A stretch of 47,941 nucleotides of DNA from NCBI GenBank assembly GCA_019113985.1, contig DXGJ01000044.1:1-47941 (forward strand). Direction: 5' to 3'. The position numbers and the translations under genes are program-made. Below, one piece after another: positions 17,852-28,025 of the stretch. The DNA is from Candidatus Levilactobacillus faecigallinarum (lineage in GTDB: Bacteria > Bacillota > Bacilli > Lactobacillales > Lactobacillaceae). Within the stretch, counting starts at the first letter, position 1, and the number at the start of each line of letters is the position of its first letter. A model generated the notes under the pieces. The model was not told where the DNA came from. It saw only the letters and a program-made list of their open reading frames with translations, and made no database searches.

Positions 17852-18757
17852 TTATTTTGACTCGGATTGCTTACCGTCTTCCGCATCCAAACGCTTGCCT
17901 AATTGCTTGATGTATTCGCGGAGTTGTTCCTTAGTCTCTGGGTGCCGCAAGCCGTATTCGATGTTGGTCTGTAACCAGCCAAACTTGTTGCCGACATCGT
18001 AACGCTTACCAGTGTATTCGTGGGCGAACACGCGTTGCGTCTTGTTCAGGTTATCGATGGCGTCCGTCAGTTGGAGCTCGTTACCCAACCCAATTGGTGT
18101 GTTCTCCAGAGCTTCGAAGATTTCCGGCGTGAAAAGGTACCGGCCAATGATGGCTAAATCACTTGGCGCTTCTTCTGGCTGGGGCTTTTCGACGAAGCTG
18201 GTCACATTGTACAGACCCGGCTTGGTCTCTTCGGAGGGGTTGATGACCCCATACTTGGCAGTGTCTTCGTGAGGCACCCGCATCACGGCCAGCGTCGAAG
18301 CGCCGGTCTCGTTGTACCGGTCGATCAGTTGCTTAGTCAACGGCTCCTTGCTGTCGGTCATGTCGTCACCCAACATCACCACAAAAGGTTCGTCACCGAT
18401 GAAGGCCTTGGCAGTCAACACGGCGTCACCCAGTCCACGAGGATAAGGTTGCCGGATAAAGTACAGGTTCATGCCGGTGGTCTCTTGGACCTGCTTGAGC
18501 ATCTTTTCCTTATGCTTGGCTTCCAGGTTGGCTTCCAGCTCCGGGTTAGAATCGAAGTGGTCTTCGATGGACCGCTTGGACTTCCCGTCGACGATCACGA
18601 TGTCTTCGATGCCGGACTTGCGGGCTTCTTCAACAATAAACTGAATCGTTGGCTTATCAACGATGGGCAGCATTTCCTTAGCGAGTGCCTTAGTGGCTGG
18701 TAAAAACCGGGTCCCCAAACCCGCGGCTGGAATGACTGCTTTTCTGACTTTCCTCAT
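17852..18757 (-). CDS. galU: UTP-glucose-1-phosphate uridylyltransferase
   Basis: The 301-residue nucleotidyltransferase makes UDP-glucose for teichoic acid and glycolipid decoration. Its signature [21 protein letters not shown] and the later [11 protein letters not shown] and GKRYDVGNK are clear. I start at the ATG at 18757 (MRKVRKAV) because GGAGGG lies about 10 bases upstream; an in-frame ATG at 18787 lies before that site. It sits downstream of gpsA, consistent with a glycerolipid and envelope precursor cluster. Confidence 0.96.
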   Translation of the reverse strand: MRKVRKAVIPAAGLGTRFLPATKALAKEMLPIVDKPTIQFIVEEARKSGIEDIVIVDGKSKRSIEDHFDSNPELEANLEAKHKEKMLKQVQETTGMNLYFIRQPYPRGLGDAVLTAKAFIGDEPFVVMLGDDMTDSKEPLTKQLIDRYNETGASTLAVMRVPHEDTAKYGVINPSEETKPGLYNVTSFVEKPQPEEAPSDLAIIGRYLFTPEIFEALENTPIGLGNELQLTDAIDNLNKTQRVFAHEYTGKRYDVGNKFGWLQTNIEYGLRHPETKEQLREYIKQLGKRLDAEDGKQSESK

Positions 18758-18789
18758 AACGAATGTTCCCTCCTCAGAGACGTTCATAA

Positions 18790-19803
18790 CTAAAATTCCG
18801 CGCGGCCTTCACGTTGCATCAGGTCGGAAATCGCGGTCTTGATATCTTTGCCTTCATACAGGACTTGGTAAATCGCTTCGGTAATTGGCATGGAAACGCC
18901 CCGTTGTTGGGACAACTCGTAAGCCGCCTTGGTGGTGGCCACCCCTTCGATGACCATGCCCATGTGGCTGACCACGTCGTCTAGGGCCTCGCCCTTACCT
19001 AATTCATCACCGGCCCGCCAGTTCCGTGAATTGGAACTGGTGGCGGTCACAATGACGTCACCGACACCGGATAACCCAATAAAGGTCATCGGGTCCGCGC
19101 CAAACGAGGTCCCTAACCGAGAAATCTCGGCGAGCCCCCGGGTCATCAACGCCGCCTTGGCATTGTCGCCGTAGCCCAGGCCATGCAGGGCACCAGCCCC
19201 CAGGGCGATGATGTTCTTGAGGGCCGCACCAATCTCCACGCCGATCACGTCGGAATTGGTGTAGACCCGGAAGTATGGCGTCATGAACAGCTTCTGGGTG
19301 TACTTGGCTGCCTCGGGGCTGGCACTGGCCGCGGTAATCAGGGTCAGGTCGTGCCGGGCAACGTCTTCGGCGTGACTTGGGCCGGACAGAACGGTTACAG
19401 CCTTGCGGTTCGCAGCTGGAATCTCTTCTTCCAGAACCTGCGAGATCCGTTTGTAGGTCTTCTGTTCGATTCCCTTGCTAGCGTGGATCAATTCTGGCTT
19501 GGCGTGGTTCTGTACCAAGAGTTCCCCCACCTGATGGGCGACCGAACGGACCGCTTTGGTCGGTACGACGAACAGGATGGCATCGACACCGTCGATTGCG
19601 CTGGCTAAATCGGCATAAGCGACCAACGATGGTGAGAAAGTAAAGTTCTTGATGTAGCGGCTATTGGTGTGTTGCGTGTTGAGTTCCTCAACCTGCTTGG
19701 GATTGTAGGACCACAACCGCACATCATGCCCATTTTCGTCTAAGACACTGGCTAAAATCGAGCCCCAAGAACCGGCACCGAGTACGGCAATTTTCTCTGA
19801 CAT
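18790..19803 (-). CDS. gpsA: glycerol-3-phosphate dehydrogenase (NAD(P)+)
   Basis: The 337-residue cytoplasmic enzyme reduces dihydroxyacetone phosphate to sn-glycerol-3-phosphate for phospholipid and teichoic acid synthesis. The dinucleotide-binding motif is [12 protein letters not shown] (7-18). The catalytic lysine region is [17 protein letters not shown], and the substrate site is near [14 protein letters not shown]. It lies 14 bases after lgt. Confidence 0.97.
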   Translation of the reverse strand: MSEKIAVLGAGSWGSILASVLDENGHDVRLWSYNPKQVEELNTQHTNSRYIKNFTFSPSLVAYADLASAIDGVDAILFVVPTKAVRSVAHQVGELLVQNHAKPELIHASKGIEQKTYKRISQVLEEEIPAANRKAVTVLSGPSHAEDVARHDLTLITAASASPEAAKYTQKLFMTPYFRVYTNSDVIGVEIGAALKNIIALGAGALHGLGYGDNAKAALMTRGLAEISRLGTSFGADPMTFIGLSGVGDVIVTATSSNSRNWRAGDELGKGEALDDVVSHMGMVIEGVATTKAAYELSQQRGVSMPITEAIYQVLYEGKDIKTAISDLMQREGRAEF

Positions 19804-19817
19804 AGTTTGGATTCTCC

Positions 19818-20675
19818 TTAATTTGAAAGTTTAGCACGTTCACGAAACGGATTTCCCGACAGATAGTCTGCCGGTGGTGTCGCCTGCCGACGACGATAAA
19901 TCACAAGAATCAGGGCCCCCACGAAGAGGACGATTGAGAGTAACTGGGATACCCGAATGGTCCCCAACAGCATCAGACTGTCGGTTCGCATCCCCTCGAT
20001 AAAGAACCGGCCGAACGCATACCACATCACGTAGGCCAAGAAGACCTCGCCCTGCTTAAAGAGTTGCGGGTAATGCCGTAGACTCATCAGGACCACGAAA
20101 CCCATCAGGTCCCAGGTCGATTCATACAGGTAGGTTGGCTGACGGTAAGCGCCGTCGATCAACATCTGATTGATGATCCAGTCCGGCAAGTGTAACCCCT
20201 GAAGGAACGACAAGCTGGTGATACGTCCGAAGGCCTCTTGGTTCATAAAGTTCCCCCAGCGACCAATCGCCTGACCCAAAATAACGGTCGGCGCAGCCAC
20301 ATCAAGCATCAACCAGACCGGGATGAACCGCGAGCGACAGAAGAAGAACACCACCAGGCCGGCCCCAATCAGTGAGCCGTAGATGGCAATCCCCCCGTCC
20401 CAGATGGCGATAATCTCGCCGGGATGCTGGCTATAATAGGGCCATTGGAAGACCACGTAGTACAGCCGAGCGGCAATTAGGGCCGCCGGAAGCGCCCACA
20501 GGATCATGTCGTAGATATCGTCGGGATTGATGCCGCGCTTGCGGCCTTCCCGGACGGCCAGTGTGACCGCGATGATGACACCCGTGGCGATGATAACGCC
20601 GTACCAGTGGACCGCAATGGGGCCCAGATGAACGGCAATTGGATTGAGGGCCGCTAAAATCGGTGTTAACGTCAT
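19818..20675 (-). CDS. lgt: prolipoprotein diacylglyceryl transferase
   Basis: The 285-residue membrane enzyme has about seven helices and transfers diacylglycerol from phosphatidylglycerol to the lipobox cysteine of prolipoproteins. The Lgt signature [13 protein letters not shown] is present near residue 136-148, and the essential YGSLIGAGL-type and HWYG motifs precede it. It lies between hprK and gpsA with gaps of about 15 bases, the usual hprK-lgt linkage of Bacillota. Confidence 0.97.
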   Translation of the reverse strand: MTLTPILAALNPIAVHLGPIAVHWYGVIIATGVIIAVTLAVREGRKRGINPDDIYDMILWALPAALIAARLYYVVFQWPYYSQHPGEIIAIWDGGIAIYGSLIGAGLVVFFFCRSRFIPVWLMLDVAAPTVILGQAIGRWGNFMNQEAFGRITSLSFLQGLHLPDWIINQMLIDGAYRQPTYLYESTWDLMGFVVLMSLRHYPQLFKQGEVFLAYVMWYAFGRFFIEGMRTDSLMLLGTIRVSQLLSIVLFVGALILVIYRRRQATPPADYLSGNPFRERAKLSN

Positions 20676-20690
20676 TTTCTTCCCCCTAGG

Positions 20691-21626
20691 TTAGTTCTTT
20701 TTGGAATTTTGTTTGATCAATCGGTTCAGGTTATCATCGAAGACCTTGGTGGCATCGTACCCCATCGAGCGCGCCCGGAAGTTCATGGCCGCGGCTTCGA
20801 TGATGATGGCCAGATTACGCCCGGTCTTGACGGGTACCGTAATCTTCGGCACCACCACGTCGAAGAAGCGCTGGGTCTCATCGTTATTGCCTAAGCGGTC
20901 GAAATGGTTGTCGTCGTGCCACAATTCAAGGTGCACGATCAAGTCAATATCGGTCTCGCTCCGAACGGCGCCGGCCCCAAAGAGGTTCATCACGTCGATA
21001 ATCCCGATTCCCCGGATTTCGAGGAGGTGACTCAGGATGGCTGGTGCGGCACCGACCAAAGTCTGCTCGTCCTGTTGATAAACTTCGACCCGGTCGTCGG
21101 CAATCAACCGGTGGCCCCGTTTGACCAGTTCTAGAGCGGTTTCACTTTTACCCACGCCGGAATCCCCGGTAATCATGACGCCGACCCCGTAGATGTCGAC
21201 CAGGACCCCGTGGACGGACTGGCGCTCGGCCAGCTTACCTTCCAAAAAGTTGGTCATGTTACTCAGGACCCGTGACGTCGTTAGCTTGGTCCCCAAGATT
21301 GGAATGTGGGCTTCTTCAGCGGACTCCCGCAATTCCTCCGGTGGGTCCAGCTGTGTCGAGATGACAAAGGCCGGGGTCTCGGGTTGACACATCTTCCGCA
21401 TGACGTCGATGAGCTTTTTATGGCTCATCCCCTTTGCGAAGGACGTTTCCGTGATTCCCAATAGTTGGACCCGCTTGGCCGGATAGTAGTTAAAGTACCC
21501 GGTTAATTCCAAGCCAGGCCGTGAGATATCACTGGTAGTAATTTGTCGATCCAGGTCATCTTGACCGGATAAGACATCCAACCGGTTAACCCTGACCAGG
21601 TCGGCAACTGTGACGCTTTCTGGCAT
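20691..21626 (-). CDS. hprK: HPr kinase/phosphorylase
   Basis: The 311-residue enzyme phosphorylates or dephosphorylates Ser46 of HPr and so sets CcpA-dependent carbon catabolite repression. Walker A GDSGVGKS spans 154-161, His139 (SVHG) is conserved, and the signature LEIRGIGIIDVMNLFG is present near 202-217. It starts the hprK-lgt-gpsA-galU run. A TGC-TAAAAT element about 40 bases upstream (21663-21671, minus strand) is a possible extended -10 promoter. Confidence 0.97.
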   Translation of the reverse strand: MPESVTVADLVRVNRLDVLSGQDDLDRQITTSDISRPGLELTGYFNYYPAKRVQLLGITETSFAKGMSHKKLIDVMRKMCQPETPAFVISTQLDPPEELRESAEEAHIPILGTKLTTSRVLSNMTNFLEGKLAERQSVHGVLVDIYGVGVMITGDSGVGKSETALELVKRGHRLIADDRVEVYQQDEQTLVGAAPAILSHLLEIRGIGIIDVMNLFGAGAVRSETDIDLIVHLELWHDDNHFDRLGNNDETQRFFDVVVPKITVPVKTGRNLAIIIEAAAMNFRARSMGYDATKVFDDNLNRLIKQNSKKN

Positions 21627-21715
21627 GAACGCAACCTCCTAACTGCATAGTAAACTAGTTTAATTTTAGCACTTTACCCGGGCAACTCCTATCAAATTCA
21701 ACCCGGGCGCCCCGA

Positions 21716-22087
21716 TTAGTTGTGGGCAAAGTGATCGCTGATAATCGCGTTACACAGCGACAGGATAATGGCCACCAGTAAGGTGACGCCGAAGGACGAG
21801 AAGGCGAAGTTACTGCCGACGAACCAGGCGGTCATTTCCAGCATAATCGCGTTGATGACCACGCTGAACAGGCCCAGGGTCAGAATCGTGATGGGCAACG
21901 ACAGGACGAACAGAATCGGCTTGACCACCGCGTTCAACAGAGCCAACACGAAGCTGGCTAGCAGCGCGATGCCAATCCCAGAAACGTAAAAGGCGTGCTG
22001 ATAACTCCCCGCCAAGCCACTCTGAAAGAAACCCGCCGTGGCCAGAAAAATCAGGGCGTTAACTAGAATTCGTGACCAGGATCCCAT
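21716..22087 (-). CDS. YvlD-like four-helix membrane protein (phage-holin IV fold)
   Basis: The 123-residue protein has four membrane helices, including ALLNAVVKPILFVLSLPITILTLGLFSVVINAIML, the signature of the YvlD group of the 'phage holin family' annotation. Despite the name it is a chromosomal envelope protein. Its ATG directly abuts the stop codon of the PspC gene, so the two are translated together. That pairing matches the B. subtilis yvlC-yvlD arrangement, which is induced by cell-wall stress. Confidence 0.83.
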   Translation of the reverse strand: MGSWSRILVNALIFLATAGFFQSGLAGSYQHAFYVSGIGIALLASFVLALLNAVVKPILFVLSLPITILTLGLFSVVINAIMLEMTAWFVGSNFAFSSFGVTLLVAIILSLCNAIISDHFAHN

Positions 22088-22432
22088 CTACTCACCATCC
22101 TTCGTGTGGGGCTCGTGGACGTCCTGTTCCGTCGCGTGGATGTCCTTACGAGACGTGTCTTCGGTCGACCGGCCGCCTCCCAAGCCACCAAATAGGTCGC
22201 GGAAGCTGGCGGACGTGGTCTGCGTATCATCCAACGGAATGAACGTCATTAACAGGACGTAGACCAGTAACCCCCCAACCACGTGAACGAACGGCATCGC
22301 GATGGACACCAGGACGTAGATCAATCGTAAGAGGTTGGCGTTCCAATTAAAGTATTCAGCGATGCCCCCCAGGACCCCGCCGACCAGTCGGTTCGTCCGA
22401 GAACGAACTAAACGCTTTTTATTTGCTGCCAT
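22088..22432 (-). CDS. PspC-domain membrane protein (YvlC-like)
   Basis: The 114-residue protein has a PspC domain: a basic start (KKRLVRSRTNRLVGGVLGGIAEYFN), then one hydrophobic hairpin (LIYVLVSIAMPFVHVVGGLLVYVLLMTF), then a polar tail. PspC domains act in membrane or envelope stress responses. I start at the ATG at 22432 since AAGGAGAT lies 7 bases upstream; a further in-frame ATG at 22453 lies before that site. It is first of a two-gene unit with the YvlD-like gene. Confidence 0.85.
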   Translation of the reverse strand: MAANKKRLVRSRTNRLVGGVLGGIAEYFNWNANLLRLIYVLVSIAMPFVHVVGGLLVYVLLMTFIPLDDTQTTSASFRDLFGGLGGGRSTEDTSRKDIHATEQDVHEPHTKDGE

Positions 22433-22700
22433 AATTAAGATCTCCTTTTTCACTTTACCGTAGTCGTATTTCCCGCCACTTGGCGACGGGGATCAGCCCG
22501 ACACTCCCCTAACACTCACCGGGGCATTTCGTGGCTAAGCTAGCTTTATCTTATCATTTTACCGCATCCGGGTTCCGCATCACAATTAACCCGGGTTATT
22601 CCTTCAAGATTGGCTCGGAACTCGCCCCCGAAACGGCCATAACCAGTCACCAAACTTCACCAGTGCTCGATACCGCCAAAGCGGCAATCACCCGGCATCT
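22433..22700. other. gene-free gap upstream of the PspC gene
   Basis: Together with the phoU terminator this makes a 425-base gap. I see no convincing gene; a 60-codon plus-strand frame here has no ribosome binding site. The promoter of the PspC unit must be here but no good match stands out. Confidence 0.5.
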
Positions 22701-22751
22701 AAAAAAAGAATAACGAAAGCGGCCACTGAAAGCAAGTTTCCAGTGACCGCT
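22701..22751 (-). terminator. terminator of the pst-phoU operon
   Basis: AGCGGTCACTG pairs with CAGTGGCCGCT (11 bp with one G-T pair); about 10 bases later on the minus strand comes a run of seven T. Confidence 0.75.
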
Positions 22752-22857
22752 AACGGTAATCTTCAATTTCGCGTAAACATTTAATCGCAATCTTCTGGGC
22801 TTATGCGCGATTCGGTTCCGCAGTTACGCTAAGAACCTAACCCGGGAGCTGCCAATA

Positions 22858-23535
22858 TTACTCCTCGCTACCCTCGCTGGCGGAGTTCAACTCAACGATG
22901 TGCCCGGACTTCAGGTAGATGATCCATTCACACACGTTGGTCACGTAATCACCAATGCGGCAAAGGTCTTGGGCCACGTTCAAGTAGATGGACGCCCCGG
23001 TCTCAAAGTCCGAATCGAGCCGCATCTGCTCGTAACTGTGCTCGCGCACCTGGTGGTTCAAGTGGTCTAATTGCCGGTCAACGTGCGCCAGAGCCCGGGC
23101 TTCCTGGTCGTCCTTGTTGACGTAGGCCGCCAACACGTCTTGGACCATCTGGGTGGTCATCTGCCCCATCTGACCTAGCAGCTGTTCCAAAACCGGTACT
23201 TTCTGCTTCTGGTCCATCTTGATGGTCGAATGTGCAATGTTACGCGCGTGGTCCCCTGCTCGCTCAAGATCGGATACCGCCTTTAAGATGGTGACGATTT
23301 CCCGTAGATCCGTGGTCACGGGCTGGTACAACGCAATCATCTCAAAGGTCTTCTTCTCCAGTGCAATTTCCCGTTCATTGATGGCGTGGTCGTTATCGAT
23401 GATCTTCTGCGCCGTCGTCACGTCCCGTTGCATAAACGCGTCGACTGACTGCTGAATGACCTCGCTGACCAACATCCCCATTTCCGTAAAGCCGGCGTCC
23501 AATTCCGCCAACTCATCATCAAATAATCTCCGCAT
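22858..23535 (-). CDS. phoU: phosphate transport regulator PhoU
   Basis: The 225-residue all-helical protein is built of two similar three-helix halves with the metal-binding motifs ERAGDHARNIA (first half) and CRIGDYVTNVCEW (second half). PhoU restrains PstSCAB uptake and PhoR signalling when phosphate is plentiful. It is the last gene of the pst operon, 11 bases after pstB. Confidence 0.95.
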   Translation of the reverse strand: MRRLFDDELAELDAGFTEMGMLVSEVIQQSVDAFMQRDVTTAQKIIDNDHAINEREIALEKKTFEMIALYQPVTTDLREIVTILKAVSDLERAGDHARNIAHSTIKMDQKQKVPVLEQLLGQMGQMTTQMVQDVLAAYVNKDDQEARALAHVDRQLDHLNHQVREHSYEQMRLDSDFETGASIYLNVAQDLCRIGDYVTNVCEWIIYLKSGHIVELNSASEGSEE

Positions 23536-23546
23536 GGCTTGCCTCC

Positions 23547-24305
23547 TTATCCAAAACGACCGCTAATGTAGTCTTCCGTCTGTTTCTCCGCTGGGTTCAT
23601 AAAGATGTTCTTGGTGGCGTCAACTTCAATCAGCTCGCCGTTCATGAAGAAGGCCGTCCGGTCCGCGATTCGCGAAGCCTGCTGGAGGTTGTGCGTCACA
23701 ATAATAATCGTATAATCGTTCCGTAAATTCAAGAGCGTTGTCTCAATTTGACTACTTGAGACCGGATCCAAGGCACTGGTGGGTTCATCTAATAGGATGA
23801 TTTCGGGTGAAACGGCTAAGACCCGTGCGATGCAGACCCGTTGCTGCTGTCCCCCGGATAGCGCCAGGGCGCTCTCGTGGAGGTGGTCCTTGACTTCATC
23901 CCATACAGCTGCCTGCCGTAAGGACTTCTCGACCACCGCGTCCAGCTTTTCCTTGTCATGTTCGCCAGCGATACGCAACCCGTAAATAACGTTGTCGTAG
24001 ATGGAGAAGGGAAACGGGTTAGGTTGTTGGAAAACCATCCCGATTTCCTTACGAATCTGCACCGTGTCGGCGTTAGGGGCGTACAGGTTCTCCCCCTTAA
24101 ACTTGATGGTCCCCGTAATCGTCACCCCCGGAATCAGGTCGTTCATCCGATTAAGGGTTCGCAGGTAAGTGGACTTGCCACACCCGGATGGCCCAATCAA
24201 GGCCGTGATGCCTTTGTCCTTAAAGTTGAGGTTAATCCCCTTGAGGGCCTCTTTATTCCCATAGTACAGATGCAGGTCTTGCGTCGTTAAAATCTCTTCT
24301 CTCAT
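23547..24305 (-). CDS. pstB: phosphate ABC transporter ATP-binding protein PstB (copy 1)
   Basis: The 252-residue ABC ATPase powers phosphate import. Walker A GPSGCGKS (38-45), Q-loop VFQQPNPFP, signature LSGGQQQR and Walker [15 protein letters not shown] are all intact. The PNPFP loop is typical of PstB. It is the second of two tandem pstB genes, a common lactobacillus arrangement; both look functional. It lies 15 bases after the other pstB and before phoU. Confidence 0.96.
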   Translation of the reverse strand: MREEILTTQDLHLYYGNKEALKGINLNFKDKGITALIGPSGCGKSTYLRTLNRMNDLIPGVTITGTIKFKGENLYAPNADTVQIRKEIGMVFQQPNPFPFSIYDNVIYGLRIAGEHDKEKLDAVVEKSLRQAAVWDEVKDHLHESALALSGGQQQRVCIARVLAVSPEIILLDEPTSALDPVSSSQIETTLLNLRNDYTIIIVTHNLQQASRIADRTAFFMNGELIEVDATKNIFMNPAEKQTEDYISGRFG

Positions 24306-24320
24306 GCTGCTCTTCTCCTC

Positions 24321-25145
24321 CTAACCGAAGTTCCCCGAAACGTAATCACTGGTGACTTGAACCTGTGGATTGGTAAAGATATGACTGGTGGTGTCATACT
24401 CCAACACCCGCCCCTGGTTGAAAAACGCCGTGTATTCGCTGATACGAGCCGCCTGTTGCATGTTATGCGTCACGATGATAATCGTGTAGTCGCGCTTCAG
24501 CTTCAACAAGGTGTCCTCCAACTGACTGGTCGAGACCGGGTCCAGGGCGCTGGCCGGCTCATCCAGTAGCAGGATATCCGGCTTTAACGCAATGGCCCGG
24601 GCAATGCACAGCCGTTGGGCCTGGCCGCCGGATAATGCTAGGGCACTCTTGCCCAGTTCATCCTTGACCTGATCCCACAACGCCGCCTGCCGCAAGGACT
24701 GCTCGACAATCTCGTCGAGCCGGTGCTTGTCGGTAATCCCCCGTAATCGCAGGGCAAAGGCAATGTTGTCGTAGATTGACTTGGCAAACGGATTAGGCCG
24801 TTGGAAAACCATCCCAATCCGGCGCCGCATCTCATACACGTCGACGGCCGGCTGGTTCACATCGACCCCGCGATACATAATGCGCCCGGTCACGGTCGCA
24901 ATCCGGTCGTTCATCCGATTCAACGACCGTAAGTAAGTTGACTTGCCAGACCCCGATGGCCCGATTAAGGCCGTAATCTGGTTCTGGGCAAACTTTAAGT
25001 CGCCCTCGAACAGGGCTTCGGATTTACCGTAGAAAACGTGTAAGTCTTCGGTCGATAAGACCGTTGGGTGTTCCGGGTCATGGGGCATCACCAGGTGCCG
25101 GTCTTTCATGGCCCCATCCGTCTTGACATCGTTACTCACAAACAT
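24321..25145 (-). CDS. pstB: phosphate ABC transporter ATP-binding protein PstB (copy 2)
   Basis: The 274-residue paralogue of the adjacent PstB has Walker A GPSGSGKS (62-69), [19 protein letters not shown] and [14 protein letters not shown]. It carries about 20 extra N-terminal residues. Differences in the Q-loop (RPNPFA versus QPNPFP) and signature suggest an old duplication. It may pair with PstC/PstA as a heterodimer with copy 1; this is inference. Confidence 0.95.
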   Translation of the reverse strand: MFVSNDVKTDGAMKDRHLVMPHDPEHPTVLSTEDLHVFYGKSEALFEGDLKFAQNQITALIGPSGSGKSTYLRSLNRMNDRIATVTGRIMYRGVDVNQPAVDVYEMRRRIGMVFQRPNPFAKSIYDNIAFALRLRGITDKHRLDEIVEQSLRQAALWDQVKDELGKSALALSGGQAQRLCIARAIALKPDILLLDEPASALDPVSTSQLEDTLLKLKRDYTIIIVTHNMQQAARISEYTAFFNQGRVLEYDTTSHIFTNPQVQVTSDYVSGNFG

Positions 25146-25158
25146 GGAACAGCCCTCC

Positions 25159-26046
25159 TTACGCCGACGTTAGGCGTTTGTACAGTCGCTTGCCCAGGTA
25201 ACGGGCCGCTAGGTTAAAGAGTAGAATTGCCAGCACCAACACCGCCGAGGAACCCGACGAGATGGCCTTGGCATCCGGCATGATACCTTCCGAGTTGATC
25301 TTCCAGATGTGAACCGCGAGGGTTTCCGCGGGACGCATCGGGTTCAAAGGACTCGAGATGTTGAACGGGTTCCAATCGGCAAAGTTCAGCGCGGGGGCAC
25401 TTTGGCCGGCCGTGTAGATCAGCGCAGCGGCTTCCCCGAAGACCCGCCCGGCACTCAGAATCACCCCGGTTAGAATGCTGGGAATTGCCGCCGGTAAGAT
25501 GACCCGGGTCACAGTCTCCCAACGCGAGAGCCCCAGTGCCAGGCCCCCCTCACGCTGTTCATCTCCAATGGTGCGCAGAGAATCTTCGATGCTCCGCGTC
25601 AGCAGTGGCAGGTTAAAGAAGGTCAGGGCAAAGGCTCCCGACAGAATCGAGAAGCCCAGGCGCAGCTTGACCACGAAGAACAAGAATCCGAACAGGCCGA
25701 CTACCACGGAGGGAAGTGAACTCAGAATTTCAATGGCCGTCCGGACAGTCGCGGTCACCCAGTTATCCTTGGCGTATTCGTAGAGGTAGATGGCCGCCCC
25801 CAAGGCAATGGGAAACGAAATCAGCATTGCCAGGATCAGCAGGTAAAACGAGTTGAAAAGCTGGACGCCGACCCCACCGCCCTTTAGGAAAGCCTTGGCT
25901 GGAGCCGTTAAGAAGTGCCAGCTCAGTTGTGGCAAGCCGCTGGCCAGAATATACCCCAGCAGGGCCAAGAGAATCAGGACCACCAGTCCTGCGATACCGT
26001 AGAGGGTGCCAATGGCAACTTTATTTTGTAATTTGGCGTTTTTCAT
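25159..26046 (-). CDS. pstA: phosphate ABC transporter permease PstA
   Basis: The 295-residue inner-membrane permease has about six helices and the ABC coupling loop [29 protein letters not shown], where it contacts PstB. It pairs with PstC to form the phosphate channel. Gaps to its neighbours are 1 base (pstC) and 13 bases (pstB), so it is within the operon. Confidence 0.95.
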   Translation of the reverse strand: MKNAKLQNKVAIGTLYGIAGLVVLILLALLGYILASGLPQLSWHFLTAPAKAFLKGGGVGVQLFNSFYLLILAMLISFPIALGAAIYLYEYAKDNWVTATVRTAIEILSSLPSVVVGLFGFLFFVVKLRLGFSILSGAFALTFFNLPLLTRSIEDSLRTIGDEQREGGLALGLSRWETVTRVILPAAIPSILTGVILSAGRVFGEAAALIYTAGQSAPALNFADWNPFNISSPLNPMRPAETLAVHIWKINSEGIMPDAKAISSGSSAVLVLAILLFNLAARYLGKRLYKRLTSA

Positions 26047-26047
26047 C

Positions 26048-26986
26048 TTAGTTTAGGCGCCCCTTTCGACCAATCAAACGAATAATCAGGTTAAAGACTA
26101 ACGACATCAGTAACAGGACTAGGGCTAAGGACCACAGGGCGTTGTTCTGTAACGACCCCATGACCGTGTTCCCGATACCCGTTGTCAGGACGGACGTCAG
26201 CGTCGCAGCCGGGTCAACCAGGCTATGTGGCATCAACGCCGCATTCCCGATGACCATCTGTACCGCCAGCGCTTCACCGAAGGCCCGGGCCATCCCGAAG
26301 ACCACTGCCGTCATCAGGCCCGGAGTTGCCGCCCGCAGAACCACCTTATAGATGGTCTGCCACTGGGTCGCCCCCAGGGCCAATGAAGCCTCCCGGTAGT
26401 ACCGGGGCACGGCGCGCAAGGCGTCGGCACTCATCGACGTGACCGTGGGTAAAATCATGACAAATAACACGCAGGTCCCAGAGAGAATCCCGAACCCACT
26501 ACCACCGAAGACCGTTCGGGTGAACGGCACCACCACGCTCAGACCAATGAACCCATAAACAACGGACGGAATCCCGACCAACAATTCGGTCACGGGTTGA
26601 AGAATCTTAGCGCCCTTATTGGGTGAAATCTCGTTCATGAATACCGCCGTCCCAATCGCAAACGGCGTCGCAATGATGGCCGAAAGAACCGTGATTAAGA
26701 AGGATCCCACAATCATCGACAGGGCCCCAACTTCGGGCTTACCGTGGGCATCCTTGATGCCCGGGTTCCAATTCTTACCGCTCAAGAAGTCCCAGAGGTT
26801 CACGTGGTTGCTGGTAAAGGTCGCAATCCCCTTTGAAGCCACGAAACCAATGATGGCGACCACGACGGCCACGATAAGCATCAGGGCGGAGAAGCTGATC
26901 ACCCGCCCCCAGACTTCAAGCTTGGCGGCCTTAGACCGCCGCTTTAATTTTTGTTCGAGTTGCGCAACGTTGGTTGACTGTTTCAT
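26048..26986 (-). CDS. pstC: phosphate ABC transporter permease PstC
   Basis: The 312-residue permease has about six helices and the coupling loop REASLALGATQWQTIYKVVLRAA. The PstC-type ELLVGIPSVVYGFIGL and GSGFGILSG segments are present. Its ATG overlaps the pstS stop by 4 bases, so translation is coupled. Confidence 0.95.
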   Translation of the reverse strand: MKQSTNVAQLEQKLKRRSKAAKLEVWGRVISFSALMLIVAVVVAIIGFVASKGIATFTSNHVNLWDFLSGKNWNPGIKDAHGKPEVGALSMIVGSFLITVLSAIIATPFAIGTAVFMNEISPNKGAKILQPVTELLVGIPSVVYGFIGLSVVVPFTRTVFGGSGFGILSGTCVLFVMILPTVTSMSADALRAVPRYYREASLALGATQWQTIYKVVLRAATPGLMTAVVFGMARAFGEALAVQMVIGNAALMPHSLVDPAATLTSVLTTGIGNTVMGSLQNNALWSLALVLLLMSLVFNLIIRLIGRKGRLN

Positions 26987-27870
26987 TCTCGGGCGCCTCC
27001 AATCTGCTTGACCTGGCCGTGCACATCCCGCTCAACGTGCATCTGGTTGGGCGAAAGATAGCCCAACTGACGAACTAGCGTGGTTTGAATCTTCGGGGAT
27101 TGCACGTAATGGACGAAGTCCTTGGTCAAGCCGGTGGGCTGTCCCTTGGTGTATAGGTGTTCGTATGACCAGATTTTCCACTGATTACTGATCACGTTGG
27201 CCTCAGTCGGCGCCACGTGATTCAGTGCCAGGGCCTGAACCGTTTTGTTCACATAAGAAAAAGCCACGTAACTAATGGCCCCCGGCGTGGTCGCCACGAT
27301 TTGGCGGACCATTCCCGAGGAATCCTGTTCCTGGGCTGTCTTGGACCGGTGGCCTGCCAACCCGTACTGTTCGAAGGTTGCTCGGGTCCCACTGCCTTGC
27401 GCCCGGTTGATCAGAACGACTGGCCGGTCGGCCCCGCCAACCTGTTCCCAATTGGTGACCTGTCCGGTGAAAATGGCCACTAACTGCTGGGTCGACAGGT
27501 TCGTGACGCCCGTTTTTTTATTGACGATGGGGGTAATGCCCACGACGGCAACTCGGTGATCAACCAGGCCTTTCCCGGTAATCCCCTTCTGCTCCGTGGC
27601 GAACAGATCGGAGTTCCCAATCTGAACGGCCCCCTCCTGAATCTGGCTGAGCCCGGTTCCCGTACCCCCACCCTGAACGTTCACAAACGTTCCCAGGTGT
27701 TCACTGGTGTACTGTTCACCCGCGGCTTCCACCAGAGGTTGCAGGGCCGTTGATCCAACTGCCGTAATGGACCCGCCCGCGTGACTGACCTGGCGCGTCT
27801 GATACGCAAATCCCAGTAACCCCAGCAGGACCACTAAGACCAGACCTTGCAACCACCGTTTCTTCGTCAT
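26983..27870 (-). CDS. pstS: phosphate-binding protein PstS (no lipobox cysteine)
   Basis: The 295-residue phosphate receptor has a mature part beginning ITAVGSTALQPLVEAAGEQY. Ligand-loop motifs GGGTGTGLSQIQEG and NRAQGSGTRATFEQY follow. The N-terminus has a basic start and a hydrophobic helix (residues 8-22) but no cysteine, so there is no lipobox; the protein is probably held by an uncleaved helix or secreted. It is first in pstS-pstC-pstA-pstB-pstB-phoU, behind the PhoP box. AGGAGG precedes the ATG. Confidence 0.93.
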   Translation of the reverse strand: MTKKRWLQGLVLVVLLGLLGFAYQTRQVSHAGGSITAVGSTALQPLVEAAGEQYTSEHLGTFVNVQGGGTGTGLSQIQEGAVQIGNSDLFATEQKGITGKGLVDHRVAVVGITPIVNKKTGVTNLSTQQLVAIFTGQVTNWEQVGGADRPVVLINRAQGSGTRATFEQYGLAGHRSKTAQEQDSSGMVRQIVATTPGAISYVAFSYVNKTVQALALNHVAPTEANVISNQWKIWSYEHLYTKGQPTGLTKDFVHYVQSPKIQTTLVRQLGYLSPNQMHVERDVHGQVKQIGGARE

Positions 27871-27918
27871 ACCGTTTCCTCCTATCGATTGGTCAGGTAA
27901 CCAATCATTTCATCTGTC

Positions 27919-27972
27919 AGTATACCGGGCGAATGTAAATGTCATGTAGACGTATTGTAAAGGTTGTGTAAA
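27919..27972 (-). promoter_or_regulatory. PhoP box array and promoter of the pst operon
   Basis: Four 6-base repeats on the minus strand (TTTACA, TTTACA, TCTACA, TTTACA) are spaced exactly 11 bases start to start, at plus coordinates 967-972, 956-961, 945-950 and 934-939 of the 27-kb block. This is the TTNACA direct-repeat array bound by PhoP in Bacillota. A -10 TATACT (27919-27924) follows 9 bases downstream, so the array takes the place of the -35. Confidence 0.9.
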
Positions 27973-27992
27973 TGTGACCCAATAATGGCCAA

Positions 27993-28021
27993 TAAAAAAA
28001 GCCGATAGCAACATCGGCTTA
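27993..28021 (-). terminator. terminator of the PDZ-phoP-phoR operon
   Basis: On the minus strand AAGCCGAT pairs with ATCGGCTT around a 6-base loop, followed by a run of T, right after the phoR stop codon. Confidence 0.9.
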
Positions 28022-28025
28022 ATCC

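Noticed and set aside
22531-22713. 60-codon plus-strand frame upstream of the PspC gene
   Set aside because: No ribosome binding site or promoter and no recognisable protein features.
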